From Streptomyces diastaticus subsp. diastaticus (GTDB taxonomy: Bacteria; Actinomycetota; Actinomycetes; Streptomycetales; Streptomycetaceae): 64,000 bases of DNA. The notes beneath the pieces were generated by a model, which searched no databases, had not been told where the DNA came from, and saw only the letters and a list, made by a program, of their open reading frames with translations. The translations under genes and the position numbers were made by a program. The DNA lies in the NCBI RefSeq assembly GCF_011170125.1, contig NZ_BLLN01000001.1, positions 248,001-312,000 of the forward strand, written 5' to 3'. Of the stretch, positions 1 to 8,148 are shown piece by piece. The number at the start of each line of letters is the position of its first letter. Position 1 is the first letter of the stretch.

Positions 1-502
1 GGGAGCGGGCGGCGTGCCGCATGGCCGTCAGCAGGGCGCCGACCCGGATGCGGTGGCCGGCCGCCAGCGCCCGCCGCTCCCCCTCGCGGAAGCCTTCGTC
101 GACCGCCTCCACGACCTCTTCCAGGGTGAGGTCGCCATCGAGGTGCTGCTCGGGGGCGTACCGGATCTCGGCGTAGACCACGCCGTCCGCCGCGAGGTCC
201 TCGGCGGCCTCGGCGGCCACCCGGAAGAGGGCGTCGCGGGTCTGCATGACGCCGACGGTGTGCGAGAACGTCTCCAGGTACCGCTCCAGCGAACCGGAGT
301 CCGCGGCGTCGCGGAACCACTGGCCGAGCTTGCCGGGGTCGCTCTCGGGCAGCGCCGTGTAGCCCTGCTCGGCGGCGAGTTCGGCGACGGTGCCGGGGCG
401 CAGACCCCCGTCGAGGTGGTCGTGCAGGAGCACCTTCGGGGCGCGGCGGATCTGGTCGGCGTCCGGGGAGGGGGCTTTCTGGCCCGCGATCTGGCTCGTC
501 AT
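1..502 (-). CDS. add: Adenosine deaminase, N-terminal part (runs off the left edge)
   Basis: Hydrolytic deamination of adenosine or deoxyadenosine to inosine or deoxyinosine in cytosolic purine salvage. Reading leftward from ATG at 502, the protein begins [11 protein letters not shown]. Around residue 27 it has HDHLDGG, the HxH zinc-binding motif that opens adenosine deaminases, and it continues with family-like sequence ([19 protein letters not shown]). About 167 codons are inside the window; the catalytic Glu and Asp motifs lie outside. A GGAGG (plus 515-519) precedes the ATG by about 12 nt, and a perfect palindrome at 519-530 lies just upstream. The gene is divergent from the hydrolase at 636. 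It fits with the nucleoside transporter, cdd and deoA further right in the window. The identification is secure for the visible part. Confidence 0.93.
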   Translation of the reverse strand, partial: MTSQIAGQKAPSPDADQIRRAPKVLLHDHLDGGLRPGTVAELAAEQGYTALPESDPGKLGQWFRDAADSGSLERYLETFSHTVGVMQTRDALFRVAAEAAEDLAADGVVYAEIRYAPEQHLDGDLTLEEVVEAVDEGFREGERRALAAGHRIRVGALLTAMRHAARS

Positions 503-518
503 TGCGGCACTGTACCTC

Positions 519-530
519 CTACGCGCGTAG
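519..530. promoter_or_regulatory. Palindrome CTACGCGCGTAG upstream of add (candidate operator)
   Basis: A perfect 12-bp palindrome directly upstream of the add ribosome binding site. An 11-mer from it, ACGCGCGTAGA, recurs at 14380-14390, about 60 nt upstream of the nucleoside-binding lipoprotein gene. Two nucleoside-salvage transcription units sharing the same near-palindrome suggests a common repressor site. The regulator is not identifiable from this window. Confidence 0.45.
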
Positions 531-635
531 ACCGGCAGGGCCGCGCGGCGTCCGCACCGGGCCGCGGCGCGCCGATATGGAACGGTGACCCGCCGTACAG
601 GTGGCGTACGCCCCACCTTCTGAGACTGTTCTGTC

Positions 636-1394
636 GTGACCCAGCACACGACGCCGGTACGGGACCCCCGGCTCGGACGCATCATCGCCGCCACCCCGGC
701 CGCCGTCGCCGGGGTGGTGCTGCTGCTCCCCTCCGGACCGCCCGACTCCGACCGCAGACCCCGGCCCCTCGCCGACCGGCGGACCCGCGCCCTCGCCCGC
801 CGCCTCGCCACCGAGGGCAGCGCACACGGCATCGCCGCCCACGTGGTGCGCTACCGCTGCCGGGGGTGGAACGGCACCCGCGCCGACCTCGCCCAGGACG
901 CCGCCTGGGCCGCCGACGAGGCGGTCCGCCGCTACGGCGACGTCCCCGTCTGCCTCGCCGGCCTCGGGATGGGCGCCCGCGCCGCACTGCGCACCGCCGG
1001 GCACCCCTCGGTCTCCTCGGTACTCGCCGTGGCCCCCTGGCTGCCCGAGGAGGGCGACGACGCCGGACCGGAGCCGGTACGCCAGCTCGCCGGACGCCAG
1101 GTCCTGATCGTGCACGGCACCGACGACGAGCGCTGCGCCCCGGGACTCTCCTTCCGCCTCGCCGAACGCGCCAAGAAGTCCAACCGGGACGTCTGCCGCT
1201 TCGAGGTCCACTCCGACGGCCACGCCCTCGCCCAGCACCGCGCCGAAGTCCTCGCCCTCTCCGCCGACTTCGTCCTCGGCTCCCTCCTCGGTACCGGCTT
1301 CTCCCGCCCCGTCACCGACGCCTTCGCGGCTCCCCCGCCCCTGGGCCTGCGGATGCCACTGGCATCGGGGTTCGGGCGGTCGCTGCGGCGTTGA
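636..1394 (+). CDS. Alpha/beta-hydrolase-fold protein with an altered nucleophile motif
   Basis: A 252-residue cytosolic alpha/beta hydrolase-like protein with a GTG start. The fold is recognisable from the order of the motifs. The nucleophile-elbow strand reads [15 protein letters not shown] (about residues 105-119), followed by VAPWLP, then an acid-loop candidate HGTDDERC and a catalytic-His candidate [10 protein letters not shown]. The canonical GxSxG is GLGMG, so glycine occupies the nucleophile position. No other Ser, Cys or Asp sits at the turn. Known members of the family use Ser at this place; this copy may be non-hydrolytic, act by another residue, or be a sequence variant. It is divergent from add, with 133 bp between the start codons. 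Substrate unknown. Confidence 0.75.
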   Translation: MTQHTTPVRDPRLGRIIAATPAAVAGVVLLLPSGPPDSDRRPRPLADRRTRALARRLATEGSAHGIAAHVVRYRCRGWNGTRADLAQDAAWAADEAVRRYGDVPVCLAGLGMGARAALRTAGHPSVSSVLAVAPWLPEEGDDAGPEPVRQLAGRQVLIVHGTDDERCAPGLSFRLAERAKKSNRDVCRFEVHSDGHALAQHRAEVLALSADFVLGSLLGTGFSRPVTDAFAAPPPLGLRMPLASGFGRSLRR

Positions 1395-1431
1395 CCTCCG
1401 GGCGGGAGGCCTCCGCCGGGCCGGCGCCCCC

Positions 1432-2457
1432 TCACCCCGGCAGCAGGTGCCCCCGCCGGGAGAGCAGGAAGCGCTTGAAGGCGGCGACCGGTGGGGTGTC
1501 GGGGTGCCCGGCCATCCAGGCGACACCGATCTCGCGGACCGCGCGGGGGGCGGTGACGGTCAGTTCGACCACGCCGGGGCGGGGGACGGCCGGGGGCGGC
1601 AGAAGGGCGACACCGAGGCCGGCGGCGACCAGGCCGCGCAGGGTTTCGGCCTCCTCGCCCTCGAAGGCGATCCGGGGGCGGAAGCCGGCCTCGGCGCAGA
1701 GCGCGTCGGTGATGCGGCGCAGGCCGTAGCCCGGTTCGAGGGTGACGAAGGCCTCGTCGGCCGCTTCGACGAGGCGGACGCGGCGACGGGTGGCCAGGCG
1801 GTGGTCGTCGGGGACGACCAGGCGCAGGCGCTGCTCGTCGAGGCGGCGGGCGACCAGGTCGGGGGCGTCGGGGACGGGTGAGGTGAGGCAGAGGTCGAGG
1901 CGGCCCGCGCGCAGGGCCTCGATCATCCACTCGCCGTAGTTCTGCACCAGGGTGAAGCGGACGTGCGGGTGGTCGGCGCGGAAGGCGCGGATCAGCGCGG
2001 GTACGGTCTCGGAACCCATGGTGTGCAGGAAGCCGAAGGCGACCTTGCCGGAGGTCACGTCCGCGTCGGCGCGGACCGTCTCGGCCGCCTTCTCGACCTC
2101 GCCGAGGGCGCGTTCGACGGAGGCGGCGAAGGCGCGGCCCGCCGGGGTGAGGGTGAGGGTGCGGCCGTGCCGGGCGAAGAGGTCGACGCCGAGTTCGGCC
2201 TCCAGCCGGGCGAGGGACCGGGAGAGGGTCGACTGCGGCATTCCGAGTTCCTCGGCGGCGCGGGTGACGTGCTCGGTACGGGCGACGGCGGCGAAGTGGG
2301 CGAGGCGGGGGGCGAGCAGGGCGGGCCAGGAGCCCGGTTCGAGGGCGGTGGCCGGGGTGGCGCGGGTGCCCCCAGCGCCTGTGGCGGCGGTCACCGGAAT
2401 GTCTTGCGCGTTACTGTTCTGCGACAGCCGCCGCTGTGAACTGCGCTCATGCGTCAT
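1432..2457 (-). CDS. LysR-family transcriptional regulator
   Basis: A typical LysR regulator: an N-terminal winged helix-turn-helix (LAHFAAVARTEHVTRAAEELG, then PQSTLSRSLARLEAELG) followed by a type-2 periplasmic-binding-fold effector domain to the end. I place the start at ATG 2457. A GATAAT box lies exactly 7 nt upstream (plus 2465-2470), so transcript and protein probably begin together (leaderless). A longer reading from 2484 would run through that promoter. The gene is divergent from the MFS transporter at 2520, the usual arrangement for a LysR activator and its target. An inverted repeat (2459-2478) covers the lysR -10 region and implies autoregulation. The effector is unknown. Confidence 0.88.
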   Translation of the reverse strand: MTHERSSQRRLSQNSNAQDIPVTAATGAGGTRATPATALEPGSWPALLAPRLAHFAAVARTEHVTRAAEELGMPQSTLSRSLARLEAELGVDLFARHGRTLTLTPAGRAFAASVERALGEVEKAAETVRADADVTSGKVAFGFLHTMGSETVPALIRAFRADHPHVRFTLVQNYGEWMIEALRAGRLDLCLTSPVPDAPDLVARRLDEQRLRLVVPDDHRLATRRRVRLVEAADEAFVTLEPGYGLRRITDALCAEAGFRPRIAFEGEEAETLRGLVAAGLGVALLPPPAVPRPGVVELTVTAPRAVREIGVAWMAGHPDTPPVAAFKRFLLSRRGHLLPG

Positions 2458-2458
2458 G

Positions 2459-2478
2459 GGATCGATTATCGCCGATCC
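2459..2478. promoter_or_regulatory. Inverted repeat GGATCG-N8-CGATCC between lysR and MFS gene (operator)
   Basis: A perfect 6-bp inverted repeat with 8-bp spacer that contains the GATAAT -10 box of the leftward lysR gene. It lies immediately upstream of the rightward promoter TTGGAC (2484-2489), 18-bp spacer, TACGTT (2508-2513), with the MFS start 6 nt later. A regulator bound here would block lysR and could contact polymerase at the MFS promoter. Confidence 0.55.
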
Positions 2479-2519
2479 ATGCATTGGACGGATGAATGAG
2501 CGCGTTCTACGTTCGGTCC

Positions 2520-3860
2520 ATGCCTCCCGCCAGTACCGGGGCGTCCGCGACTCTCGTGGACGCCCGTGTCCCGTCTGTGTCCCCGACCCACCCGGCCCCC
2601 TCTCCCGCCTCCTCCGCCGCGGCCACTCCCCCGGCGGCCCCCGCCGACACCAGGATGGCGCCCGGCGGCCCGGGCCACCGCCGGATGAGCCTCGCCCTCT
2701 TCGCCGCCGGCCTCGCCACCTTCGCGCTGCTCTACTCCACCCAGGCCCTGCTGCCGCTGATCTCCGCCGACCTCGGTGCGACGGCGAGCGCGGCGAGCTG
2801 GACGGTGTCGGCGGCCACCGGCGGGCTCGCCCTGTTCGTGCTGCCGCTGAGCGCCCTCTCCGAACGGTTCGGGCGGGCCCGGCTGATGACCGTCTCGCTG
2901 GCGGTGGCCCTGGTGGTGGCGGTGCTGGTGCCGCTCGCGCCGAACCTCGGCGCCCTGGTGGCGCTGCGCGCCGTGCAGGGCGCGGCGCTGGCGGGCGTGC
3001 CCGCCTCGGCGATGGCGTACCTCGGCGAGGAGGTCCGGCCGCGGGCGCTGGTCGGTGCGATCGGCATGTTCGTGGCGGGCAACAGCATCGGCGGGATGAG
3101 CGGCCGCATCGTCACCGGCTGGGTCGCGCAGGAGTGGGGGTGGCGTCCGGCGCTCGCGGTGATCGGGCTGGTCTCGGTCGCCTGCGGCCTGCTCTTCCGC
3201 GCGCTGCTGCCGGCGCCGCGTCACTTCACCCCGGCCACGCTGCACCCCCGCGCGGTGGCGGCCACCGTCGCCGGGCACCTGCGCGACCCGCTGCTGCTGC
3301 GGCTGTACGCGATCGGCGGGATGTTCATGACGGTCTTCGGCGCCGTCTACACGGTGATCGGCTACCGCCTGAGCGCCGATCCCTTCTCGCTGCCGCAGGG
3401 CGTCGTCGGCTCGGTCTTCGTCGTCTACCTGGTCGGTACGGTCGCCTCGGCGCGGGCCGGGAAGCTGGTGGCGCGGCTCGGGCGGCGCGGCACGCTCTAC
3501 CTGTCGGCGGGGACCACCGCGGCCGGGCTCGCGGTCTCGCTCGCCGACTCGCTGGTGCTGATCGTGGCCGGACTGGTGCTGATCACCGCCGGGTTCTTCG
3601 CCGGGCACGCGGTCGCCTCCTCCTCGGTGAGCGCCACGGCGACCAAGGGCCGCGCGCAGGCGTCTGCCCTCTACCAGTCGGCGTACTACATCGGCTCCAG
3701 CCTCGGCGGTGTCCTCGGTGCGGTGGCCTTCCACGCGGCCGGCTGGACCGGCACCGCGCTGATCGGCGCGCTGGCCGTGCTGGCGGTGGCGGGGCTGACC
3801 CTGCTGGGCACCTACGCGGCCCGGGCCGAGCGGCACCGGCGGCTGCCCGCCGCCTGCTGA
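2520..3860 (+). CDS. MFS transporter, 12-TM type (YnfM/CynX-like)
   Basis: A major facilitator superfamily permease in the cytoplasmic membrane. It has about twelve hydrophobic segments with the signature loop between TM2 and TM3 (LSERFGRARLMTVS) and a matching cytoplasmic loop GKLVARLGRRGTLY in the second half. The N-terminus carries a roughly 50-residue Pro/Ala/Ser-rich extension before the first helix (MSLALFAAGLATFALLYST). The start at ATG 2520 is preferred over 2496 because a TACGTT box lies 6 nt upstream with TTGGAC at proper spacing, giving a leaderless mRNA. It is probably controlled by the divergent LysR. Substrate unknown; efflux of a small molecule or drug is the common role of relatives. 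A strong terminator follows. Confidence 0.88.
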   Translation: MPPASTGASATLVDARVPSVSPTHPAPSPASSAAATPPAAPADTRMAPGGPGHRRMSLALFAAGLATFALLYSTQALLPLISADLGATASAASWTVSAATGGLALFVLPLSALSERFGRARLMTVSLAVALVVAVLVPLAPNLGALVALRAVQGAALAGVPASAMAYLGEEVRPRALVGAIGMFVAGNSIGGMSGRIVTGWVAQEWGWRPALAVIGLVSVACGLLFRALLPAPRHFTPATLHPRAVAATVAGHLRDPLLLRLYAIGGMFMTVFGAVYTVIGYRLSADPFSLPQGVVGSVFVVYLVGTVASARAGKLVARLGRRGTLYLSAGTTAAGLAVSLADSLVLIVAGLVLITAGFFAGHAVASSSVSATATKGRAQASALYQSAYYIGSSLGGVLGAVAFHAAGWTGTALIGALAVLAVAGLTLLGTYAARAERHRRLPAAC

Positions 3861-3887
3861 ACCGGCTCCGCACGACCTCCCCTCCAT

Positions 3888-3920
3888 CCCCGACCGGCCT
3901 GTGAACAGGGCCGGTCGGGG
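3888..3920. terminator. Rho-independent terminator after the MFS gene
   Basis: A perfect 12-bp stem (CCCCGACCGGCC with GGCCGGTCGGGG) and 9-nt loop, starting 27 bp after the MFS stop. It has only a weak T-run (cagttt) as usual in Streptomyces. Confidence 0.85.
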
Positions 3921-4012
3921 CAGTTTCGTACTCCGGGCGCGATTGTCGGCGGCCTGCGGTAGCTTCCCGGGTACCGGAGCTTTCCGGGCGCGACGAGGGG
4001 TGAGTGGGACTG

Positions 4013-5134
4013 ATGGCACAGGTGCCGGTGACGACGCCGACGGCCGGGGCCGACGGGGATGCGGGGCAGGCGCGAGAACTCGACGCCCTGCTGGAGAGCC
4101 ACCGCACGGAGCTGACCGGGTACTGCTACCGCGTGCTCGGCTCCGCCTTCGAGGCGGAGGACGCGGTGCAGGACACCTTCGTCCGCGCCTGGCGGGCGTA
4201 CGACCGGTTCGAGGGCCGCTCCTCGCTCCGCTCCTGGCTGTACCGCATCGCCACCAACGTCTGCATGGACGCGCTCAACGCGGGCAACCGCCGCGCCCGC
4301 CCGGTCGACCTGACCCCGGCGACGCCGCTGGCCCAGGCGGCGCTCAACCCCCGCCCCGACAACACCTGGCTGGAACCGGTGCCCGACGCCCGCGTCCTGC
4401 CCGCGCACTCCGACCCGGCCCAGACGGCGGTGGCCCGCGAGTCGGTGCGGCTCGCCTTCGTCGCCGCCCTCCAGCACCTGCCGCCCAAGCAGCGCGCCGT
4501 GCTGATCCTCCGCGAGGTCCTGGCGTGGAGGGCCGCCGAGGTCGCCGAGTTGCTGGAGACCACCACCGCCTCGGTCAACAGCGCCCTCCAGCGGGCCCGC
4601 GCCACCCTCGCCGAGCACGCGGGCACCGAGCGGTCCGACACCGCCGACCCGCTCGACGCCGAGCAGCAGAAGCTCCTCGACCGGTACGTGGCGGCGTTCG
4701 AGGGGTACGACATGACGGCGCTCACCGCCCTCCTCCACGAGGACGCGGTGATGACGATGCCGCCGTTCGACCTGTGGCTGGCCGGGACGGCCGACATCAC
4801 CGGCTTCATGACCACCATCGGCGCCGCCTGCGCGAACTCCCGCCTGCTCCCGACGGTGGCCAACGGCGCCCCGGCCTTCGCCCACTACAAGCCCCGGGAG
4901 GACGGCGAGCCCGGCTTCGTGCCGTGGGCCGTGCAGGTCCTGGACCTCTCCGAGGGCCGGATCACGGGGCTCCACTGCTTCCTCGACACCCCGAAGTGGT
5001 TCCCGCTCTTCGGTCTCGCGCCGGCGCTCGACGCCGAGGGCCGGCCGGTCGGCGGGGACGAGGCCCCCGAACTGCCGTCGCCGGTCGAGCGGGCGCGGAG
5101 GATCATCGAGGCGGAGCGGGCCGCCGGAGCCTGA
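4013..5134 (+). CDS. ECF sigma factor with C-terminal SnoaL-like domain
   Basis: An RNA polymerase sigma factor of the long ECF type carrying a fused NTF2/SnoaL-like domain. Region 2 is visible at residues 28-90 (ELTGYCYRVLGSAFEAEDA, then DTFVRAWRAYDRFEG, SLRSWLYRIATNVCMDALN). Region 4 lies around 165-205 (HLPPKQRAVLILREVLAW, then VNSALQRARATL). From about residue 220 a SnoaL-like domain follows (DRYVAAFEGYDMTALTALLHEDA). Members of these groups lack a conventional anti-sigma factor gene, and the C-terminal domain is thought to control activity; none is adjacent here. GAGGGG at 3995-4000 fits ATG 4013 (12 nt) better than the in-frame GTG 4004 (3 nt). The target regulon is not visible. Confidence 0.9.
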   Translation: MAQVPVTTPTAGADGDAGQARELDALLESHRTELTGYCYRVLGSAFEAEDAVQDTFVRAWRAYDRFEGRSSLRSWLYRIATNVCMDALNAGNRRARPVDLTPATPLAQAALNPRPDNTWLEPVPDARVLPAHSDPAQTAVARESVRLAFVAALQHLPPKQRAVLILREVLAWRAAEVAELLETTTASVNSALQRARATLAEHAGTERSDTADPLDAEQQKLLDRYVAAFEGYDMTALTALLHEDAVMTMPPFDLWLAGTADITGFMTTIGAACANSRLLPTVANGAPAFAHYKPREDGEPGFVPWAVQVLDLSEGRITGLHCFLDTPKWFPLFGLAPALDAEGRPVGGDEAPELPSPVERARRIIEAERAAGA

Positions 5135-5155
5135 GGGCCGGGCCCACGCCCCGGG

Positions 5156-6115
5156 TCAGCGGGGCCCGTAGGAGTCCGGGTAGCGGCTCGCGGGTCCGTC
5201 GGCCGGGGCGGGGGCGCCGGGTCGCGGCCAGAACTCCTCCTCGGCCGCGGGCCGCGGTGCCGCCACCGGTGCGGGTGCCGCGTGGCGGGCCCGCGGGCGG
5301 TGGCCGGCGCGGCGCTCGCGGGTGCCGTTCCAGGTGTCCTCGCCCGAGACCAGCAGCGGGTCGAACATCACGATGACGCCGACGACGAGCAGAAGGACCA
5401 GCGGACCGAAGAGCATCGGGAGCAGGACGGTGGTCATGGAACCGCCCTGCGGCAGGCGGCTGCCGTGGCCGTCGAGGTGGACGGTCATCGCGGACATGCC
5501 GGTGTAGTGCATACCGGTGACGGCCACGCCCATGACGGCGCTGGCGCCGAGGCTCGGCAGGAAGCCGCGGACGGTCACGGCGGCCCAGAGCGCGGCGGTC
5601 GAGGCGACCACGGCGATGAGGACGGAGAGCACGACGAGGAGCGCGTCGTAGGCGAACTCCCCGCGCAGGCTCATGCTGTACATGCCGATGTAGTGCATGG
5701 CCGCCACGCCCAGCCCGGTGATGAGCCCGGCGGTGGCGAGGGTGACGGGCCCGGTGCCCCGGTAGCCCACGACGAAGACGCCGATACCGACGACGACGAC
5801 GGCCACCGCCAGGCTGACCAGGGTGAGCGGTACGTCGTAGCTGATCGCCGTCTCGGCGACGGAGAAGCCCATCATGCCGACGAAGTGCATGGTCCAGACG
5901 CCGCAGCCGATGGCGGCGGCGCCCAGCGCCAGCCAGCCGGCCTTGAAGGTGCGCCCGCCGTGCAGCGAGCGGACCGTGCAGCGCAGCCCGAGGGCGCCGC
6001 CCAGGCCCGCCATCAGGAAGGCCGTGATCGGTGTGATCAGGCCGTAGCTGAACCCGTCGACGGTTCCTTGCATGAGCTGTCGTTCTTTCGTCGGTCCTGG
6101 TGCGGAAGCGCTCAT
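5156..6115 (-). CDS. MHYT-domain integral membrane sensor protein
   Basis: A predicted cytoplasmic-membrane protein with about seven helices carrying the MHYT repeat: MHFVGM, MHYIGM and MHYTGM occur at regular spacing. Their Met and His residues are proposed in the literature to bind copper and sense O2, CO or NO. The C-terminal 75 residues are a polar Pro/Ala/Arg-rich cytoplasmic tail. No GGDEF, EAL or kinase output domain is attached, so this is a bare sensor or membrane module. Start uncertain: ATG 6115 has an AGGAG about 14 nt upstream; ATG 6073 (MQGTVDGFSYG) would place the first helix closer to the N-terminus as in homologues. Signalling partner unknown. Confidence 0.85.
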   Translation of the reverse strand: MSASAPGPTKERQLMQGTVDGFSYGLITPITAFLMAGLGGALGLRCTVRSLHGGRTFKAGWLALGAAAIGCGVWTMHFVGMMGFSVAETAISYDVPLTLVSLAVAVVVVGIGVFVVGYRGTGPVTLATAGLITGLGVAAMHYIGMYSMSLRGEFAYDALLVVLSVLIAVVASTAALWAAVTVRGFLPSLGASAVMGVAVTGMHYTGMSAMTVHLDGHGSRLPQGGSMTTVLLPMLFGPLVLLLVVGVIVMFDPLLVSGEDTWNGTRERRAGHRPRARHAAPAPVAAPRPAAEEEFWPRPGAPAPADGPASRYPDSYGPR

Positions 6116-6242
6116 CCAAGGTAATCGGGCTCCTGGCCGGAAAATGACCGAAAACCTATTGACTTCGTCACCCTGGGCAGGACTTATCGCCCTGAAGTAG
6201 GCCAATCCGCCAGGCAGATGGCTCGAAGTGATCGGGGAACCG

Positions 6243-6344
6243 TCAGCCGCTGGGGCGCACGACGAGGTCTCGCAGGACGTCGAAGGCGGGCTTCGCGGTG
6301 CGGTCCTCGGCGGTGAGCCGGAAGCGGTGGATGAGGCCCGTCAG
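6243..6344 (-). pseudogene. Orphan coding tail downstream of the STAS gene
   Basis: Immediately after the STAS stop, a different frame reads about 33 codons to a TGA at 6243-6245 with almost every third position G or C, which looks like true coding sequence. The peptide includes RFRLTAEDRTAKPAFDVLRD, which resembles the last residues of several glycoside hydrolase families. No ATG or GTG start is available; only a CTG overlaps the STAS stop as CTGA. It is either the 3' remnant of a deleted gene or a frameshifted extension of the STAS protein. Confidence 0.35.
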
Positions 6345-6676
6345 GGCGCGGACTGTTCGCCGCCGGCCGTGGGGTCCGGCGCCGTTGTCAGGCCCAGCGG
6401 CTCCGCGAGCCCCACGAGGATGAGCAGAGCGCGTAGTTGCGGGGCCGGCCGGTGCAGGCGCAGGCGGCAACCGGTGCGGCGGGCCGTCAGGCACAGGCGG
6501 GCCAGCGCGTCGACGGCGGCGAGGTGCGGGGGGTGGACGCCGGAGACGTCGCAGAGCGCCTCCTCGGCCCCGGCGGCGGCGCGCCGCGCGAGTTCGGCGC
6601 AGAGGCGGGCCCCGTCCGAGGGGGACACGGGGCCGGCCAGTCTCAGCACGGCGGGTTCGGTGACGTCGGCGTCCAC
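6341..6676 (-). CDS. STAS-domain protein (anti-sigma-factor-antagonist-like)
   Basis: An 111-residue single-domain protein whose pattern fits a STAS fold: an N-terminal beta strand (PAVLRLAGPVSPSDGARLC), a central strand-turn DVSGVHPPHLAAVDALARL and a C-terminal helix (LRALLILVGLAEPLGL). In anti-anti-sigma proteins the residue at the start of the central turn is a phosphorylatable Ser or Thr. Here the turn is DVSGVHPPHL, with a single Ser before the helix, so regulation by phosphorylation is possible but unproven. It lies between the MHYT gene and deoA, all leftward, 89 bp from the deoA stop. An overlapping coding-like tail follows its stop codon. No partner kinase is adjacent. Confidence 0.65.
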   Translation of the reverse strand: MDADVTEPAVLRLAGPVSPSDGARLCAELARRAAAGAEEALCDVSGVHPPHLAAVDALARLCLTARRTGCRLRLHRPAPQLRALLILVGLAEPLGLTTAPDPTAGGEQSAP

Positions 6677-6765
6677 ACCCGGGCAGACGGCCGGGCCGCC
6701 CGAAAGTCATCGGTGCGGCCCGGCGGCCGAGGGTGCGCCCGGGGTGACGGGCGGGGCGGGAGAGG

Positions 6766-8043
6766 TCAGGCGATGCGGTCCAGGACGATCGGCGCGGTGT
6801 CGACGGTGGTGCCCGGCGCGGCGATGTCCCAGGCGGAGCCGAGCGCGTCGAGGGCGCCGGCGAACCGCTCCTCGGTGTCGGTGTGCAGGGTCAGCAGCGG
6901 TGAGCCCTCGGTGACGGTGTCGCCCGGCTTGGCGTGCAGCTCGACGCCTGCGGCGGCCTGCACCGGGTCCTCCTTGCGGGCCCGGCCCGCGCCGAGCCGC
7001 CAGGCGGCGACGCCCACGTCGTAGGCGTCGAGGCGGGAGAGGACGCCGGTGGCGGGGGCCGTGACGGTGTGGGTGTGGCGGGCGGTGGGCAGGGGGGCGT
7101 CCGGGTCGCCGCCCTGGGCGGAGATCATCCGGCGCCAGACGTCCATGGCGGAGCCGTCGGCGAGCTTCTTCGCCGGATCGGCGTCGTGGATGCCGGCCGC
7201 CTCAAGCATGTCCCGGGCGAGGGCGAGGGTCAGCTCGACCACGTCGGCGGGGCCGCCGCCGGCCAGCACCTCGACCGACTCGCGAACCTCCAGGGCGTTG
7301 CCCGCGGTCAGGCCGAGCGGCGTGGACATGCCGGTGAGCAGCGCGACGGTCCGCACGCCGTGGTCGGTGCCGAGGGAGACCATGGTCTCGGCCAGTTCGC
7401 GGGCGTCCTCGACGGTCTTCATGAAGGCACCGGTGCCGCACTTGACGTCCAGCACGAGGGAGCCGGTGCCCTCGGCGATCTTCTTCGACATGATCGAGGA
7501 GGCGATCAGCGGGATGGCCTCGACGGTGCCGGTGACGTCGCGCAGCGCGTACAGCTTCTTGTCGGCGGGGGCCAGCCCGTCGCCGGCGGCGCAGATGACG
7601 GCGCCGGTGGAGCCGAGCACGTCGAGGAGTTCGGCGTTGCTGAGCGAGGCGCGCCAGCCGGGGATGGACTCCAGCTTGTCGAGGGTCCCCCCGGTGTGGC
7701 CGAGGCCGCGCCCGCTGAGCTGCGGCACGGCGGCGCCGCAGGCGGCGACGAGCGGGGCGAGCGGCAGGGTGATCTTGTCGCCGACGCCGCCGGTGGAGTG
7801 CTTGTCGGCGGTGGGGCGGGCCAGCGAGGAGAAGTCGAGGCGCTCGCCGGAGGCGATCATGGCGGCGGTCCAGCGGGCGATCTCGCGCCGGTCCATGCCG
7901 TTCAGGAGGATCGCCATGGCCAGTGCGGACATCTGCTCGTCGGCGATGGCGCCGCGGGTGTAGGCGTCGACGGTCCAGTCGATCTGGGCGTCTGTGAGGG
8001 GGGTGCGGTCGCGCTTGGCGCGGATGACCGAGATGACGTCCAT
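6766..8043 (-). CDS. deoA: Thymidine phosphorylase
   Basis: Phosphorolysis of thymidine or deoxyuridine to the base and deoxyribose-1-phosphate (pyrimidine salvage, cytosolic). The 425-residue length is standard. The N-terminus has the alpha-helical dimer domain (MDVISVIRAKRDRTPLTD), then the glycosyltransferase-type signature DKHSTGGVGDKITLPLAPLV around residues 82-101. The phosphate and base-binding segments SGRGLGHTGGTLDKLESI and KKIAEGTGSLVLDVKCG are intact, and the C-terminal domain includes HTHTVTAP. It is the last gene of the nucleoside operon, 105 bp after cdd. A hairpin (8109-8139) in that gap could lower its expression relative to the upstream genes. Confidence 0.96.
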   Translation of the reverse strand: MDVISVIRAKRDRTPLTDAQIDWTVDAYTRGAIADEQMSALAMAILLNGMDRREIARWTAAMIASGERLDFSSLARPTADKHSTGGVGDKITLPLAPLVAACGAAVPQLSGRGLGHTGGTLDKLESIPGWRASLSNAELLDVLGSTGAVICAAGDGLAPADKKLYALRDVTGTVEAIPLIASSIMSKKIAEGTGSLVLDVKCGTGAFMKTVEDARELAETMVSLGTDHGVRTVALLTGMSTPLGLTAGNALEVRESVEVLAGGGPADVVELTLALARDMLEAAGIHDADPAKKLADGSAMDVWRRMISAQGGDPDAPLPTARHTHTVTAPATGVLSRLDAYDVGVAAWRLGAGRARKEDPVQAAAGVELHAKPGDTVTEGSPLLTLHTDTEERFAGALDALGSAWDIAAPGTTVDTAPIVLDRIA

Positions 8044-8108
8044 CGGTCCGGCCTTTCTTCGGGGAGGCGGGCGGGTGCGGGCCGCCGCCTCGGAGTGGAG
8101 AGACGGGA

Positions 8109-8139
8109 GGGGCGGGACGCCGTTCCGGCGCCCCGCCCC
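8109..8139 (-). terminator. Hairpin between cdd and deoA (partial terminator or attenuator)
   Basis: GGGGCGGG pairs with CCCGCCCC (8 bp), continued by an inner CGCC/GGCG stem after one mismatch. It lies just downstream of the cdd stop and upstream of deoA on the transcribed strand. The position inside an operon suggests processing or attenuation rather than complete termination. Confidence 0.5.
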
Positions 8140-8148
8140 GGGGTCGTG

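Noticed and set aside
1432..1930. Long frames opposite the lysR gene on both strands
   Set aside because: They are shadows of a GC-biased coding region; translations are Arg/Pro/Gly-rich without domain character, while the lysR frame encodes a clear helix-turn-helix.
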